Assembly: GCA_017979445.1 (NCBI GenBank)
Contig: CM030705.1
Location: forward strand, 9,436,679-9,500,678
DNA from: Akebia trifoliata
Taxonomy: Eukaryota; Streptophyta; Magnoliopsida; Ranunculales; Lardizabalaceae
Direction of reading: 5' to 3'
DNA: 64,000 nucleotides
Shown here: piece after piece, positions 37,855 to 48,803 of the stretch
How positions within the stretch are numbered: the first letter of the stretch is position 1
Layout: every line of letters begins with the position of its first letter
Program-made: the position numbers and the translations under genes
Notes under the pieces: model-generated
The model's input: only the letters and a program-made list of their open reading frames with translations
The model's database searches: none
What the model was told of the DNA's origin: nothing

Positions 37855-38207
37855 GGGTAGCGTTCAATGGCTAACTTTTTGGCAAAACATTTTTCAAAAC
37901 ATGAGTTAGAAGTTTTAGAATGGGCTGATTTTTGGTGAGGATGATCTCTACAGTGAGGAGATCATCCTCACCAAAAATCAGCCCATTCCAAAACTTCTAA
38001 CCCATGTTTACAAGTTGAAAAATCGTGGACCGTCCATTTTTTGTAAACTATTTTTGATGGGGTAGAAGTTTTGGAATGGGCTGATTTTTGGGGATGATGA
38101 TCGCCTCACCGTAGAGATCATCCTCACCAAAAATCAGCCCATTCCAAAACTTCTAACTCATGTTTTGAAAAATGTTTTGCCAAAAAATTAGCCATTGAAC
38201 GGGACCC
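37855..38207. mobile_element. Foldback element copy 2 (353 bp), best preserved
   Basis: Outer inverted ends GGGTAGCGTTCAATGGCTAA and GGGTCCCGTTCAATGGCTAA, inserted in a TA microsatellite. Four copies of an arm (GTTAGAAGTTTTGGAATGGG, then CTGATTTTTGGTGAGGATGA) alternate in direction and form two hairpins, around a GTGGACCGTCC spacer. Confidence 0.75.
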
Positions 38208-38354
38208 TATATATATATATAATATATATAAATTGAACTAAAGGGTATAGTTTTATAATGGGAACTTGCTTGTTGAGCCAATCCATTTATGATTAGCCAA
38301 GCCAAGTCTTAAAACCACGAATGGCAAATTTAGATCGGTGCTTTAAATGGTATC

Positions 38355-38925
38355 TATTTTTATTTAGATTGATAAGCTAAGATTAAAGGGCCCCACCCTG
38401 ATTACATGAGATCAACGAGAATAATTGTAACATAAATCTTCGATTATGATTCTCGTTAACTCCTGGGGTATGCAAGATGCATCCTCAGTAACAAACAACC
38501 CCTTCCCCAAAGGACCCTAATTTCACAAGAAAATCCGTCATTCTATTAGACTCACACCAAAAAAAAATAAAAAATTCAATACTACAAGTCAAGGATGTAG
38601 TTGCTAATCGCTGAATTTCTTTGATATTTTCAATGTATTTCCAATAGGATTCAATCTCCTTCTTGATGCACCTGATTGCATAGACAAAGTCTGAATTGAG
38701 CACAATCTGATTATAACCCTTCCTCCGAGCGACCAAAATCGCATTTAACTCTATAGAGATTATATCACTTAAGTTGGTGTTGCTCCAACCTACAAATACC
38801 AACTCTTGTGACGAGTTTTTTGCAACGAAACCCAAGCCACCACCATTTATGTTTAATGATCCATCAATATTAATCTTTAGGATTCCTTCATCAGGGCATT
38901 TCCAAAAGAAGTGTTGGGAGGTTCA
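38355..38925 (-). pseudogene. LINE 3' end with RNase H-like remnant
   Basis: The minus-strand frame reads FWKCPDEGILKINIDGSLNI, then GGGLGFVAKNSSQELVFVGW and IELNAILVARRKG...NSDF.YAIRCIK. It is the same LINE family as 32497-33826: the downstream sequence (RI..ED..Y.YSR then GPFN.SL.I) also aligns, down to an A-rich end near 38355. It is truncated at a stop upstream of FWKCP and lacks the zinc-finger and RT parts. Confidence 0.65.
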
Positions 38926-39475
38926 AATCGTGTATCAGTGCTCAAAATCGAAACCTATATTCAATGGTGGTTGTGTGTTGTTACGTTAAAATAGGATCCC
39001 AAAATTTTAATAAACAAATATTTCAAGGTTTGTTCAATTTTCTCCACTTCACTTGATCCAACCTATTTTAGTCATCCTTATCAACCAAACAAAACCAGTA
39101 GCTGATACAATCCATTAGTATGTACAAACATAGTTGCCAAAGGTAAATATTTAAGGTACGACATAATTTAACTGCACACTAATGATCTTTATCAGGAATT
39201 AGAGATTTGTCTATTGTAAAATCAAACTTTTAACTCTAGCTAAGTTGATTGAGGTTCCCAATTAGTTAAGTTAATAAGGTTTGAGTGTTGATCCCATGAC
39301 CTTGGTTTAAATCTTGTTGAACCCACTTTCACTTGTGATCACTGACCCTCCTTTCTAGCAAAAGAAAAAAAATCTCTAGCTTAAATGATAAGTTTATATT
39401 AATATACACCTTACTAAGATGATTTTTTTTTATTTATTTGTAATCATGCAAGTGATGAATGGTGACAATAAGAAC

Positions 39476-39487
39476 ATATATATATAT

Positions 39488-39520
<33 letters not shown>

Positions 39521-39533
39521 GATATATATAGAT

Positions 39534-39564
<31 letters not shown>

Positions 39565-39566
39565 TT
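39476..39566. repeat. TA microsatellite with GATATATA units
   Basis: Long (TA)n run broken by TAATATA and GATATATA. Confidence 0.9.
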
Positions 39567-40180
39567 AATTGAAATGCTCCTCTCTTGTCCAATGACCGGA
39601 ATGTAAGATATTCCTTCGATGAAATACATGGATTGAGTTATCAAGCAAATTGAGATAATCTTCTTTACCTCAATACAACTTTTTTTTTCTCTTTCTGAGG
39701 AGTGATGACTATGCTTTTACCACCTCACTCAGGTGGCAATAGATTGGACCCATTAATTTTCAGTTTTCTGCATCTATAGTGTGATAAGATTAACTATCTC
39801 AGAATAGTTTGAAATTCCATATTGATCTCTATAACATTAACAATTTACTTTACACCAAGTTCATTTAACATCATATCCATGTGGACCCATAAACAAAAGA
39901 TTCCACTAATCCATTAAACAGTGCAAATCAAGCATATTCCTATCTCAATCAATAGCAAACGGATCTCCCATTTTTAAATTTATGGTGCAATCAAACTTAA
40001 GAAGTTTTTCTGAATCTATTGTTGCATGGGTTACCATTTGAGCATATGAGCTCCTCAATGGTTGTCCTCCCTACGCTTGGGATATGCACCAAAAATTGAC
40101 TGATGGGTGTTCACCTCCAATAGTTTTGATTTCTATCAGTTTGGATTACTTACAAAATTTCAATTTCTATCAGTTCTGAT

Positions 40181-40397
40181 AATGTTTTTAAAACCCGTCT
40201 GAGACTGAGGGACTTAGCGCAAGTCATTTGATATTGTCCGTGAACATGAGTACTTTTTTTTGGAGAATTTTTAATTTCTTGTTTCACATAGCTGAATTAG
40301 GCTTAGGAATCGTTCGAGACCAATATAACTTGTCTGAATCATCTAAGTATCATCTGTGAACAAGATGAGACATGAAATCGGTATTTAAAACCATAGT
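40181..40397. mobile_element. hAT-like MITE related to the 51637-52345 element
   Basis: Ends AATGTTTTTAAAACCCG and, inverted, ACTATGGTTTTAAATACCG. Target repeats GTTCTGAT/ATTCTGAT. The right-hand interior (GAACAAGATGAGAC...CGGTATTTAAAACC) aligns with the right end of 51637-52345. Confidence 0.5.
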
Positions 40398-40669
40398 ATT
40401 CTGATTCCTTTACCCAAAAAAGTAGGTCCAAAATTGGTTTATTTGGTTCTGACTCTATTGAATATTAAATACTACAAAACAATTTGAACTATTTAAATGA
40501 GTTTTGGGTCTCATTTTTGTTCTATCCGAGTATCAAAGTTCCCAAAAAATCAAAACATGTGATGAAACGATTTTGGTTTAAAACGATTTCAATTATGGTT
40601 TTAAAATAAGGATTTCACCAATTGAGATAAAAGGTTCAATTTCCAATGGAGTAAATGGTGTCAAAAGTC

Positions 40670-42420
40670 CCATTTTTTGAGAATGTGCGTCAAAGGTGGA
40701 CCCCAGAAAGGAATCACCGCAACTGCTACGGCCATTACGGTCCCATAAGTCCAAGAAATCGGTGTAAGTCAGATACCCGACCAACCATTGTACGTACAAC
40801 ACGTGTAACTTGACTTTGATCACACCTCTTGTAGATAAGATAAAGTGGCACCTCCTTCACCATTAGGAGTTTGGTTGTCTGACACTATAAGATCAACAAT
40901 TTGAACGTCATGGATGATATTCTTGAAAGATTAAGTATGCGAGGAAGAATTGATGTTTAGCATTTGAATGTTTTCTTACTTGGATAAGTTTTAAAAGCTA
41001 ATCTTAGGAGCTGAGATTAAAATAAAATTTTCATTACCACGGTTTGTGGTTGGTTCGCCACTTTAGAACCAATCCGATATATCGAGATGGTTTTGTAGAG
41101 GGCATTTAGGTCATTAAACTAGTCGACATGTCATCAATTTGAAAACATAAGAATATCTGTGATATTAATCAAAACATGGTAAGCATCTCCAATATTGATC
41201 AAAATAGGGCGTTGAGCTGGTTCCTTATTTTCGAGAGCCCAATACAAAACTAATTAAATATGAAGTAGTTCGCTTAGTTTCGATTCACAATTCACTATAG
41301 TAGATGTTAATTCCATCACTTATATAGATTGAAATGATAACAACGAATATGAACGTATTTTCAATAACAAAAGACTTTGAACAAAATAATTAGAAAGATG
41401 AGATTGGCCCAGAAATCTTTACGATAATAATGATGAATAAATGAATCTTACACAAAAATATGGATTAAGAGAGTCACAATATCACTTTTTAAAAATGTAA
41501 TCTACACAAAAAACACATTCTACATTAATGATTTGAGAATGTAAATGCCTGATACACATATCTCTCTAAGTAACACGTGCTGTAAAGGATGTTATGTAAC
41601 CATGTGCATAATTTGATAATCAAGATTGAGCTGTCGAAACCAAAACTATCTATAACGATTAACATCAGGGATCAAACATATTTAATTCCTTGACTCACTC
41701 TAATCATGTGATGAATTCGTAATTGATTCCCTCTAATCACTCGAAAAAAGGGTAAATCAGATTTGTAGTACTGTATTTGTCCCTATACTGACCTAACCAA
41801 GATGAGAAACATATAATAATCTGGATTAGTTACTACAATAATACTGGCAAGTAGGTTGATTAAGACTTTTATTAGTTAACTATTAAACTTAGTGCATAAT
41901 AAATGCACATTTATAGGAAGATCGTAATCTTTTGTGGGGACTGATTGTCTTAACTCTCGCTAATAATACACCCACCACTTAAACTAAGTACAAATAATAC
42001 TTATTGGCGAGCCATCCATATCAAATTAATTATTCCTGTACTAAAACCCTTGTCCCCATGTGTTCAATTAACATCTGACACGCTGTATCATAATTAGTTT
42101 ATCGGTCTTGCTAGTTTAAGTGAATAAATATATTTTAAAATTTGGGTTTTGCAACAAAAATGCCTATGAGAAAATTATTTTTTATCAAAATAACCTCAGA
42201 TTCCAATTTCAGAAGCATATTTATTGCACTTTAACGTCAGGGAGGAAATATAAAATTTTTTCATAGAATCTTATACTATATGATAAATTCTTGAAAGCTA
42301 GTACTCAAGAATTTAGTAGGTTTTTAAAAGTCATGACAAAAATACATCCTAACTTTATCTAATTTATTCGAGGAATTTTAAAATTAAATATTATTTTTCT
42401 TGTATTAAGGTGTTCTTGCT
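40670..42420. repeat. Duplicated block II, 3' of gene B (copy of 15920-18422)
   Basis: Second copy of the noncoding segment, offset by about 24.5 kb; gene B lies about 28 kb from gene A in the same direction. It shows the empty site for the block I Tourist-like element (about 40985-41030) and for the SINE (about 42405-42420). Open frames within it are short and not conserved. Confidence 0.7.
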
Positions 42421-42568
42421 ATTTTTTTTTTCATATATATATATTAAGATCCTGCTCAGGGGTCACCTCATATCGTGTTGGGAAATTAACCCACATAAAA
42501 GTCGAATTGAAATTGAAGGTTTTACTGTTCAACACAATGGTTAATGGAAAGCGTTTGGAGGTTTTTAA

Positions 42569-42900
42569 AGAGAGCCAAATATTATGTCAAACATTTTTCA
42601 ATATATGAATTAGAAATTTTAGAATGAATTGTTTTTTTGTGAGAATGATTTTTATGACGAGTAGATTATCCTCATAAAAAATCAGTCTGTGCTGAAATTT
42701 CTAATCACATTAAAAATGATTTACAAATAATTGACGATCCACGATTCTTCAATTTGTAAGTTGAAGTTAGAAGTTTTAGAATGGACTGATTTTTAATGAG
42801 GATGATCTCCTCACTAAAAAATCATAGAGATCATCCTTACTAAAAAGTAGCCCATTCCAAAATGTCTAACTCATATATTGATGTTTGGCTTTCGCTCTCT
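42569..42900. mobile_element. Foldback element copy 3 (332 bp)
   Basis: Outer ends AGAGAGCCAAA and, inverted, AGAGAGCGAAAGCCAAA. Same four-arm core as copies 1 and 2, more diverged, with a GACGATCCACG spacer. Confidence 0.6.
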
Positions 42901-43197
42901 ATGCTTAGTTCCAATTAATTTTACATATGATTAATAACTTTTGAATGATTTTCGTTATGATACTCACAATATGATTGGATTGGAATGATATTCATGAGGG
43001 CCTTACATGATGAAATATATATGAAATCTCGCTTTATATTCTAGTAGGTGGCATGTCAATGTGCAAAAGCACATGTTTTACAATATTAGTTTCTTTGTAA
43101 GATTAATTAATTTTTTTTATAATTTCTTTTAAATCATATAATTAAAAGAGTATTTTTGTAATTTCAACAAATCAACTAATGTTGGGCATTAGAAATC

Positions 43198-43423
43198 GAG
43201 TGATGATAATATGACTCCCCCACATGGGCATACTCAATTGACTCCCTTAACATGGGGTGTGCCAGAACCATTGACTTTATGTCTCAAAAAACACAATCAC
43301 ACATCCCAAATAAATCTGTGTGATTTTGTATCCTAATGAAAAGAAATCTATGGTTCTAACACACTCCCACATCAGGAGAGTTGATTGAGTATGCCACGTG
43401 GGGGAGTCAGATTATCACAACTC
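43198..43423. mobile_element. GAGT-MITE copy 5 (9-bp target duplication)
   Basis: Ends GAGTGATGATAATATGACT and, inverted, GAGTTGTGATAATCTGACT; target repeats TTAGAAATC/TTAGAAATT. Confidence 0.75.
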
Positions 43424-43581
43424 TTAGAAATTTTATTCGTTTTGACCGGAAAAGATACAAATAATTAGAAAATTTAAATATATTGCAAGGGCATTACTCA
43501 AAGAAATTTTGGTGCCAAATGCCAATAACACCGTACTCCTCCTCTTCACTATATAAATATTAATTATAGGGATATTTTTTT

Positions 43582-43774
43582 TAGTTATGATAATATGACT
43601 TGCCAGGTGACATACTCAATCGACTCCTTGACGTGGACAAGTTTAGGAAGGGATACATTTTTTTAAGGGAAGTGCATTCGTGTATCCTCAGGCATACAGA
43701 TCTATGATTCCCAAACTTGTCACATCAGGGAGTCGATTGAGTATGCCACCTAGCAAGTCATATTATCACGACTC
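43582..43774. mobile_element. GAGT-MITE copy 6 (9-bp target duplication)
   Basis: Ends TAGTTATGATAATATGACTT and, inverted, GAGTCGTGATAATATGACTT; target repeats TATTTTTTT/TATTTTCTT. Close relative of copies 2 and 5. Confidence 0.7.
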
Positions 43775-44999
43775 TATTTTCTTACCTTCGATCAAATAAA
43801 CCTTGAGATCAATCAGTGCTTCTCCCCTGGGCCCCAGTGTGTTCCACATGTCTAAATTAGATCACAAAAGAAAACATAGAAGAATCACTAACCATTCCCC
43901 CTCCAAATTATAGGACTTCCCCATCTTATTTCCATACATTCCCATAGATTTTATCTGTAATCAGAAAGCTCTATCTTACTTGACCATGGATTCTCATTGT
44001 CATTTGCGTCCTTTTTGCTCTGCTACGCTTCTTAGAGGGTGTTCTCACATGCGGGATTGATTTTTCACCATTATTGAGCAACAGAACATACTTTTTGCTA
44101 ATCGGGCAAGTTGACATACCACAACCTGCACCTTGACCTTGGGCATGATATACTTTACTTGAGCCCAACCCAAGTTGGGTTGATCGGATTAATTTATTCC
44201 TCATTAAAACTAGCTAGGTTGAAGTTAGTAATGATCTGTATTAGTGGTGTCAATGAGTCAGTTTCGATTCAGCTCCTAAAGATTTTACAACTGGAACCAT
44301 CATATTTTTTTCAGCTTGGTTCTTGTTGGTTCCAATTCCATCGATTTCGATTCTTAACAATAAGTTATGACAAAAAAAAAACTCAACTAATATTAGTAAT
44401 CTATTTTCTTCTTCTGCAAAAAAATAAAATAAAATAAATAAACAAATAATCATAAAACATAAAAAAAATCATTTACATATTATTGCAAAAAGAATTTCTT
44501 TCAAGGACACACTACATCATCCATAAAGCATGAATAACATAATTACAAATTGATCTAACAAATATATGAGTTAACTTTTTTTTCTTTTTAAAAACGAAAA
44601 TTCATCTTCTTTAATAGTAATATACATAATTTATAGGAAAACAAGAAATTTTTTGCGTAACATCTATTAACTTCGAAATGTATGGAAACCTTCAGCCATC
44701 TATAAAGTAAAAAAATTGTAAAAACAAATTGATTCTGGTGAGCCATAGGTACCCATAGGGTAGAATCTATCGGTTGTGGTTCCAATCTGATTGTGTTCCT
44801 TCTAGACCCAATTCTAATTGGGTATTGAAAATAAGGATCTAGAGCTAGGGTTTTCGATTATGGTTAAATGGGTACCAATATACACCAGTAACAGGTGTAT
44901 ATTAATATAAGTGGTATGTAAAATATAAAATATGTTTCAAAGTTTACATATATGAAATTATAAGAAATTTAAAGAAGATGACAATTAATTAATAATCAC

Positions 45000-45464
45000 C
45001 TCTATTTACTAGACAAAGTGGAAATAACGAAATTTGCAAGGGCATCAGCCACTACCCCCGAATACATGTAGAATATCCCATTCAATCTTATTCAAAATAA
45101 ATTGACTTTTGGTTAGAACGAACTCGAAATGCCCTGGAATCCTCCCACATTTTAGCGCATTGACAAGGAGCTTTAAATCCGATTCAATCATAACCTTGCA
45201 ACCTTCTAACTGAACTAGCTGAAGACCGAGAAGAAGAGCATGAAACTCAGCCATATTATTTGTTCCGTTGCCTAGAAAAAAAATGCCTGCTTTGATAAGA
45301 ACACCATCATGATTCCTTAATATGCATCCTGCTCCAACACGACCAAGATTTCCAATACGGGATCCATCCACATTCAATTTGATCCATCCTAATTCAGGTT
45401 TCTTCCAAATAACTAATTTAATTCTTGGAGATTGAATAGGCTTTGAAGTATACAAAATTTCCAA
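45000..45464 (-). pseudogene. RNase H-like domain remnant of another non-LTR retroelement
   Basis: The open frame 45464-45045 encodes WKKPELGWIKLNVDGSRIGN, then GAGCILRNHDG, AEFHALLLGLQL and IESDLKLLVNAL, the Asp-Glu-Asp pattern of plant RVT_3/RNase H domains. After IEWDILHV the frame breaks near 45060; ADALANFVISTL continues in another frame to about 45005, where the family normally has its C-terminal ADxLAN motif. It differs from the two LINE copies above. Confidence 0.6.
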
Positions 45465-46197
45465 CTCATTTAACTAATGTTGAATACTTCTAATGACTTC
45501 TATAACTGATTTTAGTTTTCCATAGAAAATGGCACGATTTCGATATATAAAAAAATATTTTTAAGTTATAATTATATTAAGTTTGGGTATGGGCAAATGA
45601 GCGACCCAACGCCCATACCTGAACCAAAGATTGAGCCCAAGCTAATTATGCTTAGATTGACCCAAGCTTGGATTCAATCCAATAGGTTCAGGTTTGGCCT
45701 TGTGAAATCCCATAATAATAATAATTATTATAAATTTTAGTAAAGGTTAAAATCTAGTGTCCAAAAAAAAAAAAAATGAAGTCTTGATGTAAGAATTAAA
45801 TGATATTTTTAGGTTTTTACATTATAATTAATTGACAATGGCATGAGTACATAAATAATGATAGTTTTTAAGGTAATTAGCTAAGTAAAGATATGAGAGA
45901 TTTTGGCATAAGATGTATGTACGTAAGAGGTGTGGGGGATTCTTAAGAAGATTTCTAAGTTGACTAAAACACTTATTACTTAAGTTAACCTTTGGATTAA
46001 AAATCTAGGGCTTAAAATTTGAGGGGAAAAAAAGGGTCTTTCATTCGTACGAAAAAAAGAAGAAAAATAATATTTTTCTTGGAGAAGAAGTCTCTATATG
46101 TTCAAAACATGAGAGAGCGTGGGATACTGTGAGAAAGTAAAGTGCATCAAGATTCATTTTTAATATCCAACGGTAGCTGGTTTCGTTCAGATGGTTC

Positions 46198-46223
46198 TAT
46201 CCCACGAGCGAGTGTGGGATAGT
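46198..46223. other. Short perfect hairpin
   Basis: CTATCCCAC and GTGGGATAG flank an 8-base loop (GAGCGAGT). It sits in otherwise featureless DNA, with a related GTGGGATAC at about 46110. Confidence 0.5.
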
Positions 46224-46534
46224 CGGCCTCTTAAAAAATGGGGTTTTTCAAAATCTTATTTTTCTTTTCTTTTGGAGAACTTTAACTAGAGTTCAAGCTT
46301 TAATTTGGGGAAAGAAGAACTAGAAGAAAAATAAATTTACGATTTAAAATTTATCATAGCAAGTTCGATTGGAGAAAGGAAAGATCAGGTATGTTTTTAT
46401 TATTATCCTAGAATCAACTCGGATGGATCAATTTAAGTCAAATTGATCAACAAAATATTTCTAGGGTTTTTTTTTCTTTGTTTTTGGTGAAATAGATCGA
46501 TCAAAGATCATCATATAAAAATAAACTTTTTTTT

Positions 46535-46736
46535 ATTTATTTATTAGAAGGGTATCTGGGCCAGCTTCCGCGCACTAACTATTCCCTCCTCCCCAAACAA
46601 GGCTTGCGAAACAAGATTTTAGTCCTGCGGTCCGTGACCATTAATATCAGTAGCTGGTGGGAATCGAACTTGAGATCACAGGGGGAGCTCACCCCTTGAT
46701 CCCGAAGTGCTATTACCCGACCACCCATCTGGTGGT
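46535..46736 (-). mobile_element. tRNA-derived SINE with perfect 13-bp target duplication
   Basis: On the minus strand it starts ACCACCAGATGGGTGGTCGG, has a tRNA-like head with B box AGTTCGATTCCC, and ends in an A/T tail (AATAAATAAAT). TAAACTTTTTTTT (plus strand) occurs at 46522-46534 and 46737-46749. It differs from the SINE at 18423. Confidence 0.85.
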
Positions 46737-48121
46737 TAAACTTTTTTTTAGTTGCTCTCAAATCAGTTTCAATTTTGATTTTGATTCCTAAAAATATTAA
46801 TTTTTTTTCTTATTTGGATTACTCTATTTCATATACTGAAGACTCGTTACTTATTTGTTTTTGAAGATCAATATATCTTTGAAAAGACTAGAAAGTTATC
46901 TTTATATTAAAAATATCAGAAAAATATAATAAAATATTTTAATATAAAGAAACAGTCATGCAATGCACATCTATTTTACAGATTATTTTTTTGAGACAAC
47001 ACAAAACTACTAGCTTGTAAAATTCGCCGAAACTTTGTTAGTTGTCCTTTTAGACGATATATATATCATCAAAAAGAAATGGAAGTTCCATATACAAGAA
47101 AAATATTAGAAAAATTTAGTATTCATCAAAGTCAACTTGTAATGCAATACTGTCATGTTTGTCTTTTTTTTTTATTATTATCTTAAATGTTGTATTGTTT
47201 TATTTTTGTATTATTTTTTTAAAAAAGAATATAAGATCCTTAGGATTAAAGAGATGCTAAAAATTCTATTAAGGTAGTTTGAATACAATTAGTTGTCGTA
47301 TAATTTTTATTTATATAATTATTTTATGTAAAAAATCGAGAAGGTGCAAAAATTGGAGGAGAATGAATAAGATTTTATTACTGGATTCAAATATTAATTA
47401 AGGTAGGTTCTCACAGCATAATTTTTTTTTTTATAAGCAAGCAAGTATATTAATGAAATAAAATAAAACAAATTACAAGAGCCTGGTGTTTGGGAGACCT
47501 AATTTATCCCCAACAAATTCCTTGCGAACCAATAAAGGCAATTGATACAATGAATAAAAAACTATATTCAATTTAGCTGTAAAAGCATAAATCATAATAC
47601 ATAATACATAAATAAAATTTAAGTACACAACATGATTATGTGTTTCTTATATTCCTAACCATGAATAGTTTTAGATGTAAATGTTTGATAGATTTTGGTG
47701 ATAAATTTATTTATCGTGATAATGTTTATGTTAAAACTACATTGAATGTTTAATACGATCTTTAGAAGATAAATGTAAAATTGTAAAATCATAGACACAT
47801 TTTGGAGTGATGAATTAAGCATGTTAGAACTCAGATCCTTGGGTGAAAGATTCGAAAGGTCATCGACGAAGGTTCCATATTTTGGAACAGAAAGTTTGAC
47901 TGAACTATTGAAAAAATCAATGATGATGGTTATGACGAAGTCGATAGAAAAATTAATCATCATTAGATGCATTAATTGTCTTATAATGACTTAGTTACTT
48001 GATAATAATATGATCATATACATTTTTTATTTGTATGTATGTATGCATATATGTTAGTGTAACGTTGATTTTTCTGTAGATTTTAGTTGATCGACTCGGT
48101 CGAAAAAACTTTTCAGATAAT

Positions 48122-48291
48122 GAGTTGTGCTGGAGTAACATTGAAATGTACATCAATTCTCACATTGTTGATGTGGAGGTGCACATATAATCTTAGATGC
48201 TTTTCACTTGTATCTAGATGAAAAGCATCTATGATTTTGTCCATACACCAACGTCAGCGATGTATATATTAACGGTACTTCAGCATTTTCC
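48122..48291. mobile_element. GAGT-MITE copy 7 (approximate limits)
   Basis: Left end GAGTTGTGCTGGAGTAAC, right end inverted GGAAAATGCTGAAGTACC; the centre has GTATCTAGATGAAAAGCATC. No clear target duplication. Confidence 0.55.
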
Positions 48292-48429
48292 AATGACTTA
48301 ATTGTACTATGGATTGTCCAAAAGTTCATCTATGAACAAGAACCGCAGCTTCACAATGTGACAGCTGAGAGTAACATTCAACATAAATTGTTTTTTATTT
48401 AATTATCAAGCATATTAAATCACTAAAGT

Positions 48430-48720
48430 CGATACAAATAAAAAGATAAGGCCCAACAAAGTTTTTTTCCCCTCTCTACAGATAACAAGGGAAAAATGAT
48501 CATATACTCTCTAAAAGTAAGATGGAGGGTTGATTGCAAATTGAATCTTCCCAAAAAAAAAAAGCGCCCAACAAACCACTGGATTTTTTACAACAGGTAG
48601 GTAAAAACAAGTGATAATCAATATAAAAAAAAAATCCGCCTGCAAAACCTAACCTTGAAGCCAAACAAGACGGTGAGATGATTCAGGTTAGATGGTGAAA
48701 TTCAGAGAAATGTTAAAACA
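48430..48720 (-). other. Conserved 3' flank of gene B (probable 3' UTR block)
   Basis: Aligns with the A and C flanks: CCCAACAAACCACTGG, then a T tract, ACAACAGGTAGG and, closer to the stop, CCGCCTGCAAAAC (the latter also in C at about 60487). No clear polyadenylation signal was singled out. Confidence 0.4.
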
Positions 48721-48803
48721 GGAGAGACTTCATGAGACAAAACTTCAGTGTTTTATTGGATGCTTCTAAGCACGAAGAAGCCACAGAGAGATTCTTCTAT
48801 ACA

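Noticed and set aside
39240..39370. Degenerate SINE with a B-box-like GGTTTAAATCTTG
   Set aside because: The A box, tail and target duplication are not recognisable.
44230..44870. Possible hAT-like element starting GTGGTGTCAATGAGTCAG
   Set aside because: No matching inverted end or target duplication could be found.
46579..46761. tRNA gene suggested by the B box GTTCGATTCCC (and the one at 18495)
   Set aside because: Both B boxes sit in SINEs with A-rich tails and target duplications; no cloverleaf with an acceptor stem was found.
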